A stretch of DNA of 64,000 nucleotides from Paraburkholderia sp. BCC1884 (GTDB taxonomy: Bacteria > Pseudomonadota > Gammaproteobacteria > Burkholderiales > Burkholderiaceae): assembly GCF_900996225.1 (NCBI RefSeq), contig NZ_CAAJGL010000112.1, positions 62,001-126,000 on the forward strand, given 5' to 3'. The notes beneath the pieces were generated by a model. It saw nothing but the letters and a program-made list of their open reading frames with translations. It ran no database searches and was not told where the DNA came from. Made by a program: the position numbers and the translations under genes. Shown here piece by piece: positions 51,250-59,668 of the stretch; position 1 is the stretch's first letter, and each line of letters begins with the position of its first letter.

Positions 51250-52968
51250 TTAGACGCCCACATTCTCCGTGACGTCGTTCAACGCGGTGTCGAAAAACGA
51301 CGCTTTCGCCTGCTCGCTAGCGCGTGCGTAAGCGCGGTTCACGCCGCTGATGACCGCGCGGATCGAGGCGGTCACCAGGTTGGCATCGACACCCACGCCA
51401 AACGCGCTGCCGGCGATATCGGCGCCCGCCATTTCGGCGACGGCTACCGCGCGTGCATCGGCGCCCTGCGTCAAGGCGCGTTCTTCATAGTGCTGGATAC
51501 GGACCGGTGCGCCGATGGCGTGCATCAAGGCGTCGAGCGGACCATTGCCGGCGCCGTTCAACACGCGCGGCGTGCCGTTGATCTCGACGGTGAGCTTGAT
51601 ATGCTCGCGGCCTTCGCGCTCGGACAGGCTGTGGCCAATGTAGCGAATCGGCTCGATGTTCTGCACATATTCCTGCTGGAACAGTTCCCAGATCTGCGTG
51701 GGCGTGACTTCGTGGCCGCTGTTGTCGGTATAACGCTGCACGGCCGAGCTGAAGTCCACCTGCAAACGACGCGGCAACACCACGCCGTAACCCTGTTCGA
51801 GCAGGTAGGCGATGCCGCCTTTACCCGACTGGCTGTTCACGCGAATCACCGAGTCATACGTACGGCCGAGATCGCTCGGATCGATCGGCATATACGGCAC
51901 TTCCCAGATCGCGTCCGGCTTCTGCACCGCCAAGCCCTTCTTGATCGCGTCCTGGTGCGAACCGGAAAACGCCGTGAAGACCAGATCGCCGACATACGGA
52001 TGACGCGGATGTACCGGCAACTGCGTGCATTCCTCGGCGGTACGCGCGACTTCATTGATGTTCGAGAAGTCGAGTTCCGGGTCGACGCCTTGCGTGTACA
52101 GATTCAAGGCGAGCGTGACGAGGTCGACGTTACCCGTGCGTTCGCCGTTGCCAAACAGACATCCTTCGACGCGGTCCGCGCCTGCCATCACCGCGAGTTC
52201 TGCGGCGGCGACAGCCGTGCCGCGGTCGTTATGCGGATGCACGGACACGATCAACGAATCGCGGCGCGCGAGGTGGCGGTGCATCCATTCGATCTGGTCG
52301 GCGTAGATGTTCGGCGTGGCCATTTCGACGGTGGCCGGCAGGTTGACGATCGCCTTGTGGTCGGGCGTCGGTTCCCAGATGTCGAACACGGCGTCGCACA
52401 CTTCCTTGGCGAATTCGAGTTCGGTGCCGCTGAACACTTCGGGGCTGTATTGCAGCGTGAAGTGTGTGGCCGGCGTGGCGTCGGCGAGGCGCTTCATCGT
52501 GCGGGCGGCTTTTTGCGCCAGTTCTTTCACGCCATTCCTGTCGAGGCCGAAGACGATCTTGCGGAAGTCCGGCGCGGTCGCGTTGTACAGATGGACGATG
52601 GCGCGCGGCGCGCCACGCAAGGACTCGAACGTGCGCTCGATGAGGTCGTCGCGCGCTTGCGTGAGGACTTCGATCGTGACGTCGTCGGGAATGTGGCCGC
52701 CTTCGATCAGCTCGCGCACGAAATTGAAGTCGGTCTGCGAGGCAGACGGAAAAGCGACTTCGATTTCCTTGAAGCCGATCTGCACCAGCGCCTTGAACAT
52801 GCGCATCTTGCGCTCCGCGTTCATCGGCTCGAACAGCGCCTGGTTGCCGTCGCGCAGGTCGGTGCTCATCCAGATCGGCGCACGCGTGATGGTGCGTGAG
52901 GGCCACTGGCGATCCGTCAAGTCGATGGGCTTGAACGAGCGGTATTTGGTAGCAGGGTTCTTCAACAT
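51250..52968 (-). CDS. leuA: 2-Isopropylmalate synthase
   Basis: A 572-residue enzyme that condenses acetyl-CoA with 2-oxoisovalerate, the first committed step of leucine synthesis. The catalytic barrel opens IWMSTDLRDGNQALFEPMNA, with the metal His in SVHPHNDRGTAVAAAEL and GNGERTGNVDL. The C-terminal LeuA regulatory domain (VEINGTPRVLNGAGNGPLDA) for leucine feedback is complete. It belongs to the longer, yeast-like class of LeuA found in Burkholderia. I start at the ATG at 52968 (MLKNPATKYRSF); in-frame ATGs at 52974, 52977 and 53028 are alternatives. Upstream is a leucine-rich leader peptide, so both feedback and attenuation are likely. Confidence 0.93.
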   Translation of the reverse strand: MLKNPATKYRSFKPIDLTDRQWPSRTITRAPIWMSTDLRDGNQALFEPMNAERKMRMFKALVQIGFKEIEVAFPSASQTDFNFVRELIEGGHIPDDVTIEVLTQARDDLIERTFESLRGAPRAIVHLYNATAPDFRKIVFGLDRNGVKELAQKAARTMKRLADATPATHFTLQYSPEVFSGTELEFAKEVCDAVFDIWEPTPDHKAIVNLPATVEMATPNIYADQIEWMHRHLARRDSLIVSVHPHNDRGTAVAAAELAVMAGADRVEGCLFGNGERTGNVDLVTLALNLYTQGVDPELDFSNINEVARTAEECTQLPVHPRHPYVGDLVFTAFSGSHQDAIKKGLAVQKPDAIWEVPYMPIDPSDLGRTYDSVIRVNSQSGKGGIAYLLEQGYGVVLPRRLQVDFSSAVQRYTDNSGHEVTPTQIWELFQQEYVQNIEPIRYIGHSLSEREGREHIKLTVEINGTPRVLNGAGNGPLDALMHAIGAPVRIQHYEERALTQGADARAVAVAEMAGADIAGSAFGVGVDANLVTASIRAVISGVNRAYARASEQAKASFFDTALNDVTENVGV

Positions 52969-52977
52969 TTTCATCAT

Positions 52978-53200
52978 CCGAGGGTTAGACCAGGAAGCTG
53001 GTTTGTCGACCGGACGACGAAAAGACATAACAGGGCCGCCGGTCGGAAACCGGAGCTGGGTCAGTTACTGGGGAATTGTGCGGTGCTTCGAGTGAATCAG
53101 ATGGCAGCGCGCAGCAGCAGACCTAGCCCGGTAGAGCGGGCTAGTAGTAGCGATAGGGTGGTCTGGGCGCGGTACATAGGGCGCAATAGGACCATATTAT
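52978..53200 (-). promoter_or_regulatory. leuA leader/attenuator region
   Basis: About 220 nt of leader on the minus strand contain a Leu-rich leader peptide (53097-53177). A stable hairpin CTAGCCCG-N6-CGGGCTAG lies inside that peptide (53123-53144), and two later hairpins follow at 53039-53053 and 52989-53002. Neither later hairpin has a T-run, so any termination would need Rho or act on translation. Confidence 0.6.
53097..53177 (-). CDS. Leucine leader peptide upstream of leuA
   Basis: A 26-residue peptide, MYRAQTTLSLLLARSTGLGL and then LLRAAI. Eight of its residues are leucine: five use the rare codon CTA (positions 8, 10, 11, 12, 18) and three CTG (20-22). CTA is rarely used in high-GC Burkholderiales genes, so the clustering is not what composition alone would give. 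The peptide ends about 130 nt before leuA. This is the standard signature of transcription attenuation by leucyl-tRNA supply: ribosomes stalling at the CTA run would change the pairing of the hairpin at 53123-53144. The reading frame is visible directly; the regulation is inferred from known leu leaders. Confidence 0.72.
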   Translation of the reverse strand: MYRAQTTLSLLLARSTGLGLLLRAAI

Positions 53201-53258
53201 CGGGACGGCGTCAAGCGCCGATTCCGCGCCGGCCCTGCGTCGCGCGCTGTCAGCGGGC

Positions 53259-54155
53259 TCAGTGCGCGGGCTTCACGAAGCGCAAGGTCATCCGATCGGA
53301 TTCGCCAATCGCCGCATATGTCGCCCGGTCGACGTCACCGCCTTCGTAGGTAGGCGGCAGCGACCACACGCCGTTCGGGTAGTTTTTCGTGTCGCGCGGG
53401 TTGGCGTTCACCTCGCTTCGGCCGGCCAGCTCGAAGCCGGCCGCGCGGGCGTGTTCGATCACATAGGCTTCGGTGACGTAGCCGGTGTCGATGGTCTGTT
53501 GCAGCGAGGTGCCGGGCGCTGCGCGGTGCTCTTCCACGCCGAGCAAACCGCCGGGCTTGAGCGCGGCGTAAAAGGCGCGCAGGTTGGCGTCGATCTGGCC
53601 GTCCTTGATCCAGTTGTGGATGTTGCGGAAGGTGAGCACGCGATCGACGCTGTCGTCGGCGGGAAAGCCGCTGAACTGGCCGGTGTGGAGCGTGCCGATC
53701 ACCACGTTGCCGTAAATCGCAGGCGCTGCGGCGAGCTTGCCGGCAAATGCCGCGCGACTGGCCTGAGCTTCCTGCGAGGGACCTTTCGGGCCGTCGTACT
53801 GGGCTTCGTAAAGCTGGCCGTGGCCGCGCAGGTAGGGCGCCAGAATCTCGGTGTACCAGCCGCCGCCGGGCTCGATCTCCAGCACGCTTTGCGACGGCGC
53901 CAGCTCGAAGAATTGCAGCGTCTCCCGCGGATGCCGGTAGACATCGCGCGCACGGGCTCTGTCGCTGCGCTGCGGTCCGGAAATTGCGGCGTCGAGCAAG
54001 GCCGGATTCACGGCTGCGGAAGCGGGCGACGACACCGACGAAGGCCCGCTCGCCGGGCTCGTGCACGCGGCGAACAGCAAGGCGGTGGTCAGTGTGCTCA
54101 GCGCCGTGAGCATAGCTCGCAGCGCACGCGGTTTGAGAATCGGGTAGGCGTTCAT
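53259..54155 (-). CDS. Predicted lipoprotein with a class I SAM-methyltransferase-like domain
   Basis: A 298-residue protein beginning MNAYPILKPRALRAMLTALS, with the lipobox LLFAAC, so it is probably anchored in the periplasm. The body resembles a class I methyltransferase: motif I is SVLEIEPGGGWYTEILAPYL, followed by VDRVLTFRNIHNWIKDGQID and LKPGGLLGVEEHRA. Motif I has a Glu-Pro-Gly-Gly-Gly variant, and S-adenosylmethionine is not known to be available in the periplasm, so it may have lost methyltransferase activity or bind another ligand. An ATG at 54164 would add three residues. The gene is immediately downstream of the leuA leader on the same strand side but points the same way only from its own promoter. 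Confidence 0.7.
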   Translation of the reverse strand: MNAYPILKPRALRAMLTALSTLTTALLFAACTSPASGPSSVSSPASAAVNPALLDAAISGPQRSDRARARDVYRHPRETLQFFELAPSQSVLEIEPGGGWYTEILAPYLRGHGQLYEAQYDGPKGPSQEAQASRAAFAGKLAAAPAIYGNVVIGTLHTGQFSGFPADDSVDRVLTFRNIHNWIKDGQIDANLRAFYAALKPGGLLGVEEHRAAPGTSLQQTIDTGYVTEAYVIEHARAAGFELAGRSEVNANPRDTKNYPNGVWSLPPTYEGGDVDRATYAAIGESDRMTLRFVKPAH

Positions 54156-54413
54156 GAAGACCATTATCGGGGGCGAATGAGGCGAAAAGAAAATCGTCGA
54201 TTCGTATAAGGATAGGCTTGCGGCGGATTTATGCGGTCAGCGGCGGCTTCAGCCCGCCCGATCCACCGTTCTACTGGCCGATCTGCGCCGCCAGCGAAAC
54301 CGAAAACCGGTGCGGTGCGTATAAACAAGATGATCAGCGTCTGCCGCGCGCTGGTTCGTCTGAATCGAAATCGCGGACAGGATCTCCTTCATTTTCCTTT
54401 GCCGGAGGCAAGT

Positions 54414-54770
54414 ATGAAACGAACCTCGAAGTCAGCGACACTCGTGAAGACCTTACTGTGCGCCGCCACGTGCACCATCGCGGCACACGCGGGCGCGCAG
54501 GGGCTGAGCGTGCAGGACGACATCAACGCGCCGCAAAACAACACGCGGCTGATGCCGAACTCCGCGCGCGGCAGCGAATACCCGACGCATGGCAACCAGC
54601 AGGCCGGCGAGGTGAATCTGAACCCGACCGACCCGCGTGCGCAACTGGTCAACGGACTGCCGAACAATACCCAGTCGGGTGGTTATGGTTCGCCGCTTGC
54701 CGGCGTGCGGACCTACGTACAGCCGACGATGCAGCCTATGCAACCCATGCAACCCATGCCGTCGAACTAG
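54414..54770 (+). CDS. Small exported protein with Met-Gln-Pro tail, unknown function
   Basis: A 118-residue protein. The first 28 residues are a Sec signal (basic start, hydrophobic core, cleavage near AHAGAQ). The mature part is hydrophilic, rich in Asn, Gln, Pro and Gly (DDINAPQNNTRLMPNSARGS), without cysteine, and ends in three copies of a Gln-Pro-Met unit (QPMQPMQPMP). It starts at the ATG at 54414 after CCGGAGGCAAGT. I recognise no family. Divergent from the lipoprotein gene at 53259 and followed by a convergent CadD-type gene. Confidence 0.6.
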   Translation: MKRTSKSATLVKTLLCAATCTIAAHAGAQGLSVQDDINAPQNNTRLMPNSARGSEYPTHGNQQAGEVNLNPTDPRAQLVNGLPNNTQSGGYGSPLAGVRTYVQPTMQPMQPMQPMPSN

Positions 54771-54872
54771 ATGGCCGCGAACGACGGTCGTGCCGCATCG
54801 CGCGCTAAAGCGCCGCGCATCCCTGCATGCACCGCAATGTTTTGATCGCAAGACCGTTTGGATATAGGCGCA

Positions 54873-55487
54873 TTACAGCCCGAAGACGATTCGCAGCGTG
54901 TCGTTCTGCACGATCACCGAGATGCCGATCACCACAAGGATCAGCGGCAGTAGCACGCTGCCGTAGCGACGGATCGGTGCGCCGAGCAGCGGATGCTCCA
55001 CGAGCCACAGCGCGAGCGCACACCACAGACCGATCATCGCCACGAACACCAGCGAGACGAACGCGCCTTCGCCGTGCGAATGGCCGGCGTACAGGGGCAC
55101 GTAGACGGCGAGATTGTCGGAGCCGTTGGCGACGGCCACGCCGGCCACCGTCCACCATGAGGAACCTCGGTTTGCCTTAAGCGAGTCCGGCTCGCCTTGC
55201 GCATGGTCGGCCCGGGCGTTTCGCGGACCGAAGCGCTCCCACGCCTGATAGAGCCCCACGCCGATCGGCAGGACGCCGAGCAGGCCGACATAGCCGGCCG
55301 GCAAACGTGTCAGCAGCGCGGCGAGCAGTATCGATGCCGCGATCAGGGTGAGCGAGCCGGCCAACTGACCGGCGATCACGCGAGCGCGCCCGTCCTTTGC
55401 CTGCGCCAGGAACGCGAGCAGCACGAACAGATTGTCGACGTTGGTCGCGGCGTAGGCCGCGATCGCGAGCAGGGCAAGACTGAGCAT
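54873..55487 (-). CDS. CadD-family cadmium resistance-type transporter
   Basis: A 204-residue inner-membrane protein with about six hydrophobic segments. The start MLSLALLAIAAYAATNVDNLF and the later VAVANGSDNLAVYVPLYA are characteristic of the CadD/LysE-superfamily cadmium transporters, with conserved Asn-Val-Asp-Asn and Asn-Gly-Ser-Asp-Asn motifs that could coordinate cation. I start at the ATG at 55487; the open frame upstream adds a basic, non-conserved extension. There is no adjacent metal regulator. Export of Cd2+ is inferred from the family; relatives include other efflux functions. Confidence 0.78.
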   Translation of the reverse strand: MLSLALLAIAAYAATNVDNLFVLLAFLAQAKDGRARVIAGQLAGSLTLIAASILLAALLTRLPAGYVGLLGVLPIGVGLYQAWERFGPRNARADHAQGEPDSLKANRGSSWWTVAGVAVANGSDNLAVYVPLYAGHSHGEGAFVSLVFVAMIGLWCALALWLVEHPLLGAPIRRYGSVLLPLILVVIGISVIVQNDTLRIVFGL

Positions 55488-55746
55488 GCGGGGAAGCCAG
55501 ATTGGTACGCGGTGGGAAGCACACGGCGCCCGTCGCGAGGTCCGAGTAGAGCGGGCTTTGCGTCGATTGCGTGGCAGGCGGTCCACACGATGCCGGTGTG
55601 CACGGTCGCGGTCAAGTTGCCATCCGCTTTAATTCGACGCACGGGCCGCGCGGACGGGCTGGTTCGTGCACCCCGGCGGCGGGCGGCGGTGCCGACGGAG
55701 CGGCCCGTAAGCTACAATTGCCGACGGCCTGAAAAACGGAACATTA

Positions 55747-56364
55747 ATGAAGATTCGGATTCTCTCTATCGCCTGCGTCACGACTGCCGCCGCCTTGCTG
55801 GCAGCCTGCACGGCCGTCTACAAGAACTCGGACGCGTGCGAGCAGTTGACGCGAAGCAAGCTTGCTGAAACGTCGACGGATACGCTGAAGATCGCCCACA
55901 CGGGCGCCGGCATCGATGGCTCGCGGGTGGTGGTGGAGGGCGCGATCGACCATGTCATGTCGGCTTCCGAAGTCGCGGCTGTTGCGGCGGCTTCTGCGGT
56001 GAAGGCCGCGAGCGCGCCGGTCGCGGGTTCGGGTGCGTCGGCAGCGGCTGCGGCGTCGGGCGCGGTATTGGCATCGGCGTCCGGCGTTCGCGCTGCGTCG
56101 GCAACCACGGCAACCACGGCATCGTCGTCGGCAAAGGTCGCAGCCTCGGTCGCAGCTTCAGCGCCGGTAAGCGCGTCGGGCGTCGTAAGCGCGGCCGAAA
56201 TAGCCGCCGTGAAGGCCTCGCTCAAATCGGGCAAGCCGCCGACGGTTTCCACACCGGCCGCCGCCGAATGCACCTACCATGGCGCGACGCTGAACCTCTT
56301 CAGCTGGCTTGCCCCGGAGAAACTCGCCGTCCCCGCCGACCAGGCCGCCAGCGCAGTCAACTGA
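55747..56364 (+). CDS. Alanine-rich lipoprotein, unknown function
   Basis: A 205-residue protein with a clear lipobox (LLAAC, Cys21) after MKIRILSIACVTTAA. The mature N-terminus (TAVYKNSDACEQLTRSKLAE) contains C31 and the short conserved-looking EQLTRSKLAETSTDTLK. A long Ala/Ser/Val-rich, low-complexity region (about residues 75-155) follows, then a folded-looking end (AAECTYHGATLNLFSWLAPE) with C174. A disulfide between C31 and C174 is possible. Plausible -10 (TACAAT) lies 40 bp upstream. No family recognised. It is convergent with the glycosyltransferase gene with a 9-bp gap. Confidence 0.6.
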   Translation: MKIRILSIACVTTAAALLAACTAVYKNSDACEQLTRSKLAETSTDTLKIAHTGAGIDGSRVVVEGAIDHVMSASEVAAVAAASAVKAASAPVAGSGASAAAAASGAVLASASGVRAASATTATTASSSAKVAASVAASAPVSASGVVSAAEIAAVKASLKSGKPPTVSTPAAAECTYHGATLNLFSWLAPEKLAVPADQAASAVN

Positions 56365-56373
56365 GACGCGCCA

Positions 56374-58266
56374 TCAAGCCCGAGCCGGCGCCTCCTCGCG
56401 CCGGCTTGCGTTTTCCCTCATCAGCTTCAGTACGGTCGTCGCGAACAGCTGAGGCCGCCCCTCGAAGCAACGCTCGACAGCCCGCGTATCGATCAGCCGT
56501 TGCCGCAAGGCGGTGCGCTCGTCATGGCGCCCGATCATCCGCAGCGCGGCGGCGATGTAGGCCTCGACGCTGTCCGTCGTGGTCCACGCCGGCATACCCA
56601 CGCGCTCGAACAGCGCACCGTCGATCCGCTCGAACACCTCCGGCCCGCGTTTGCAGATACCCGGCAGACCGAGCGTGAGCGCGTCGACGATGCCGTTGGT
56701 ATTGCCGAATGGAAACGGGCTAAGAAACAGATCCGCCCGATCGACGCGCGCCAGATAGCCCGCATAGTCGTGAAATCCGTGCACGACGGCGCGCGGCAGC
56801 GTCCGGCCGATTACCTCGCGCATACGCTCGAGCGGCAAGCCGGTCGGCACGCCGCTCATGAAATGAATGGCGATCGGACAGGCGGCGCGCGCCTCGATCT
56901 CTCGACACGCCTCCAGAAAGCCCGGATTCAGCTTCATCGCGCTCGCCGTGACGATCACTTCCAGCGTCTCGCGCGCCGGCGGAACGCGCGCGACGAGCTC
57001 GGGCAGCGATGCGGACGGACGATACGGCTGGCCGTCTTTCGGCAGCCTCATCAGGCGTTCGCTGAAGCAGGCCGGGTCGCCGACGTAGTCTTCCTCGACG
57101 CTGACGTAGTCGATCCTGTCGGAATGTGTCGTAGCGGGATGTCCGAGTCCGGCGATCTGCAGCGGCGCAACGCGCAGATTCGACATGAAGACCGTCAGCA
57201 CGAACATGCCGACGCTCGGCATGTACAAGACCGCAGGCTTCTCGGCTTCGGCAAAGTCGCGAATCGTTTTCAGGCACTCGCCAACATAGTCCGGTTGCTC
57301 CAGTTCGATGAAACGGTCGAACACCGCCCGCCCGATGTCGTCGACCGCCGAGCCGAGGCCGAAACCCACCACTTCGAAATAGTCTCGCGCCGCTTCGAGC
57401 GTGCGCGAGTGCGTGCGGTAGATCGAATGGGCGCCGTTGAACCACTCCAGCACGACGATCATCAAGGGCTTTTTGCCGTGCCGCAGACGGTTGTCGGTGG
57501 GCGTCGGCGCCGTGAATGGCAGCGCGACGGGCAGGTCGGCCAGGCCAAGCTCGGCGAGCTTGCGGCGCACCAACGCGTTGATATCCCGCTTGATTTCGTG
57601 TCGACGGGAAGAGTCCGAGTAGCTGCAGAACATATACGCGTTGTGCAGCAATGCCGTGGGCAGCGCGTCGAGATTGTCGATTTCCTGGAGCTTGCCCGGT
57701 AGCCATTCGAGCAACGCTTCGCGTTTGAGATGCGCGCTTTTCGAACCCTTGAAGACAGGTGCGAGCAACACCAGCGCCAGGCCCGCCGCGAGGGTCTTGT
57801 CGTAGGCCCAGAGCGCGGCGAAGTCGAGTTCGAGTTCGGACTCGCCCGAATACAGCAGACACAGTTTTTCGACGAAACGGTCGCCGGGCAGAAATTGCGC
57901 GTCGTGCACACCGCGAGGATTCAGGTGACACGCCACGTGATCGGCATTGCCGAACGCCGTGGTGGCGAATACGAGGCCGAGCCACTCGTGCACGGCCAGA
58001 AGCAGCTTGAGGCACTCGGGCGCAAGCGCGAATTCGGGGTCGGCGAACAGCGTGGCGGCCGCGCTCGCGAGGCGCGTGCAGAAGCGCGCGGATTGTTCAT
58101 CGGGCGACAGGCCGCTCATGCCGGAAGCCAGAAAACGCTGATCCAGCTCGCCGCGCGTGTGCTGCAAAAGCGCCAGCGCGGCGATGAGCTGGATCGAAGC
58201 CTTGACATACTGGCGCGTATAAACGAGTTGCTCGAAGTGGTCGAGCGAAAAGGTGGCGTCTTGCAT
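56374..58266 (-). CDS. HMW1C-like cytoplasmic N-glycosyltransferase (GT41)
   Basis: A 630-residue protein, the length of Haemophilus HMW1C and Actinobacillus NGT (about 620). It carries the characteristic C-terminal segments: LEWFNGAHSIYRTHSRTLEA, YMPSVGMFVLTVFMSNLRVA, IAGLGHPATTHSDRIDYVSV, DYVGDPACFSERLMRLPKDG and the donor-site stretch FPFGNTNGIVDALTLGLPGI. HMW1C-type enzymes attach glucose or galactose from a nucleotide sugar to asparagine in N-X-S/T sequons in the cytoplasm. No signal peptide or membrane helix is present. Unlike the classical loci, no adhesin or two-partner secretion gene lies within this window, so the target protein is unknown. Identification rests on remembered family motifs, not on a search. 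Confidence 0.8.
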   Translation of the reverse strand: MQDATFSLDHFEQLVYTRQYVKASIQLIAALALLQHTRGELDQRFLASGMSGLSPDEQSARFCTRLASAAATLFADPEFALAPECLKLLLAVHEWLGLVFATTAFGNADHVACHLNPRGVHDAQFLPGDRFVEKLCLLYSGESELELDFAALWAYDKTLAAGLALVLLAPVFKGSKSAHLKREALLEWLPGKLQEIDNLDALPTALLHNAYMFCSYSDSSRRHEIKRDINALVRRKLAELGLADLPVALPFTAPTPTDNRLRHGKKPLMIVVLEWFNGAHSIYRTHSRTLEAARDYFEVVGFGLGSAVDDIGRAVFDRFIELEQPDYVGECLKTIRDFAEAEKPAVLYMPSVGMFVLTVFMSNLRVAPLQIAGLGHPATTHSDRIDYVSVEEDYVGDPACFSERLMRLPKDGQPYRPSASLPELVARVPPARETLEVIVTASAMKLNPGFLEACREIEARAACPIAIHFMSGVPTGLPLERMREVIGRTLPRAVVHGFHDYAGYLARVDRADLFLSPFPFGNTNGIVDALTLGLPGICKRGPEVFERIDGALFERVGMPAWTTTDSVEAYIAAALRMIGRHDERTALRQRLIDTRAVERCFEGRPQLFATTVLKLMRENASRREEAPARA

Positions 58267-58409
58267 GGGGATGCGATCTAAGGACAGGCGGGCAGGACTC
58301 GCAAAACTGTCGCGCAGTCAGCCGAATCCAAAATTATCGCCGCCTATCGATGCGGAATCAGACCGCACAGGGACGTGATGAATTTTCCGCGCCAAAAGAG
58401 GCCATTCGT

Positions 58410-59651
58410 TCAGAACGCGTAGTACGGACCAGGCCCGGCCGACGTCTCGCGCGACGCGATCGCCGTGTAGACACGCCGCCCGAAAAAGAACGGCAGGCCC
58501 CAGCCGAAACTGCCGCTGCTGGTCGCGCCGGCAAGGTTGTTGAACGCATTGTTGCCCGACGCGAACAACGCGCTGGCATTGCCGATCGCGAACGACACGG
58601 TGCTCGATGCGCCATCCAGCCCGACGATCGCGGCGCTCGCCGCCTGGCTCGACGCCGGGCAATACCAGTAGCCGCACTGCGGCAGTTGCGTGTTGCGGAA
58701 GAACAGACCGTTCGAGCCGCTGTCGAGATAGCTTTGCGCATAGGTCTGGCCGCCGCTGGTGGTGACCACGAAACCGGTCTGCGAGTTGGCCTTGAGGACG
58801 CCGGCGCCATCGAGCGTGTTGTTGGCCTGGGTGCCGATGCCGAAGATCAGCGAGCCCGACACGTTCGCCGCGCCCGAGTCGGCGATGCTGGGCAGGTCGA
58901 TGACCACGCCGTTGTTATCGAGCGCGAACCGGCTGACCGGATTGGTGACCTGCTGCGCGAGGGCCTGGGTGCTTGCGACGCATGCGCCGTTCGCGTCGCA
59001 GCTGTAGTACCAGCGCGGCAGCGCCGCGTTGACGCAGCCGCTGCCGCAGTCGGCCGCGAACAGGCCGACGCCGAGAATGCCGTTGGCGCGCAGGCTCGCG
59101 GTGGTCAGCATGGCCGGACCGGCGCTCGCGCAGTCGGTGGGTACGATGGGTACGGCGGGATCGGCGATCAGCTGGATCGGGATCGCGGCGGCCAACTGGC
59201 CCGCCATGCGCACGTCCGCGCTGCGCACCGCGCCCCACGCATAGCCGCCGCCGAAGACCGCGCATTCGCCGGTGTTGCCATCGCCCGAGGGCACGGCCGC
59301 GAGCGGCAGGCTCGGCGGCAGCGCGGACGCGAGGATGCGCAGACCGTGCGAACCGGTGTCGACCTGGATGTTGTCGATCGTCGCGCAGTTGCTGGTGCCG
59401 GGCTGACAAACGATGACGCTCGTCGTCAGCATGTTGCGGGTGAGGCCCGGCGCGGTGGCGACTTCGATCGGCTGGACGTTCGGCGTGGTCGATTGGGGGA
59501 CCGGGACGGGCGCGCTGGAGGGTCCGCTAACTGTCGGCGCGGAGCCTGTCTGGGGCGCGCTGGACGCTGTGCTGTCGCTGCTGTCGCTGCTGCAACCGGC
59601 GAGACACGCGCACATGACGAGGAGGGTGGACAGCGGGCGGATGGCGTTCAT
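58410..59651 (-). CDS. DUF3443-family lipoprotein with aspartic-protease-like motifs
   Basis: A 413-residue protein with a lipobox (CLAGC, MNAIRPLSTLLVMCACLAGC). After a Ser/Pro-rich linker the two halves each carry a motif resembling the aspartic-protease catalytic loop: VDTGSHGLRIL in the first half and LDSGSNGLFF in the second. The first is preceded by a hydrophobic-hydrophilic strand (CATIDNIQVDTG), as in pepsins. Four or more cysteines could form disulfides. This pattern suggests a pepsin/retropepsin-like periplasmic enzyme, but the family has no assigned activity. An ATG six codons upstream (59669) is an alternative start. It is paired with the DUF2844 gene, with a gap of under 20 bp. 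Confidence 0.78.
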   Translation of the reverse strand: MNAIRPLSTLLVMCACLAGCSSDSSDSTASSAPQTGSAPTVSGPSSAPVPVPQSTTPNVQPIEVATAPGLTRNMLTTSVIVCQPGTSNCATIDNIQVDTGSHGLRILASALPPSLPLAAVPSGDGNTGECAVFGGGYAWGAVRSADVRMAGQLAAAIPIQLIADPAVPIVPTDCASAGPAMLTTASLRANGILGVGLFAADCGSGCVNAALPRWYYSCDANGACVASTQALAQQVTNPVSRFALDNNGVVIDLPSIADSGAANVSGSLIFGIGTQANNTLDGAGVLKANSQTGFVVTTSGGQTYAQSYLDSGSNGLFFRNTQLPQCGYWYCPASSQAASAAIVGLDGASSTVSFAIGNASALFASGNNAFNNLAGATSSGSFGWGLPFFFGRRVYTAIASRETSAGPGPYYAF

Positions 59652-59668
59652 GGAGTGGCTCGAAAGCA

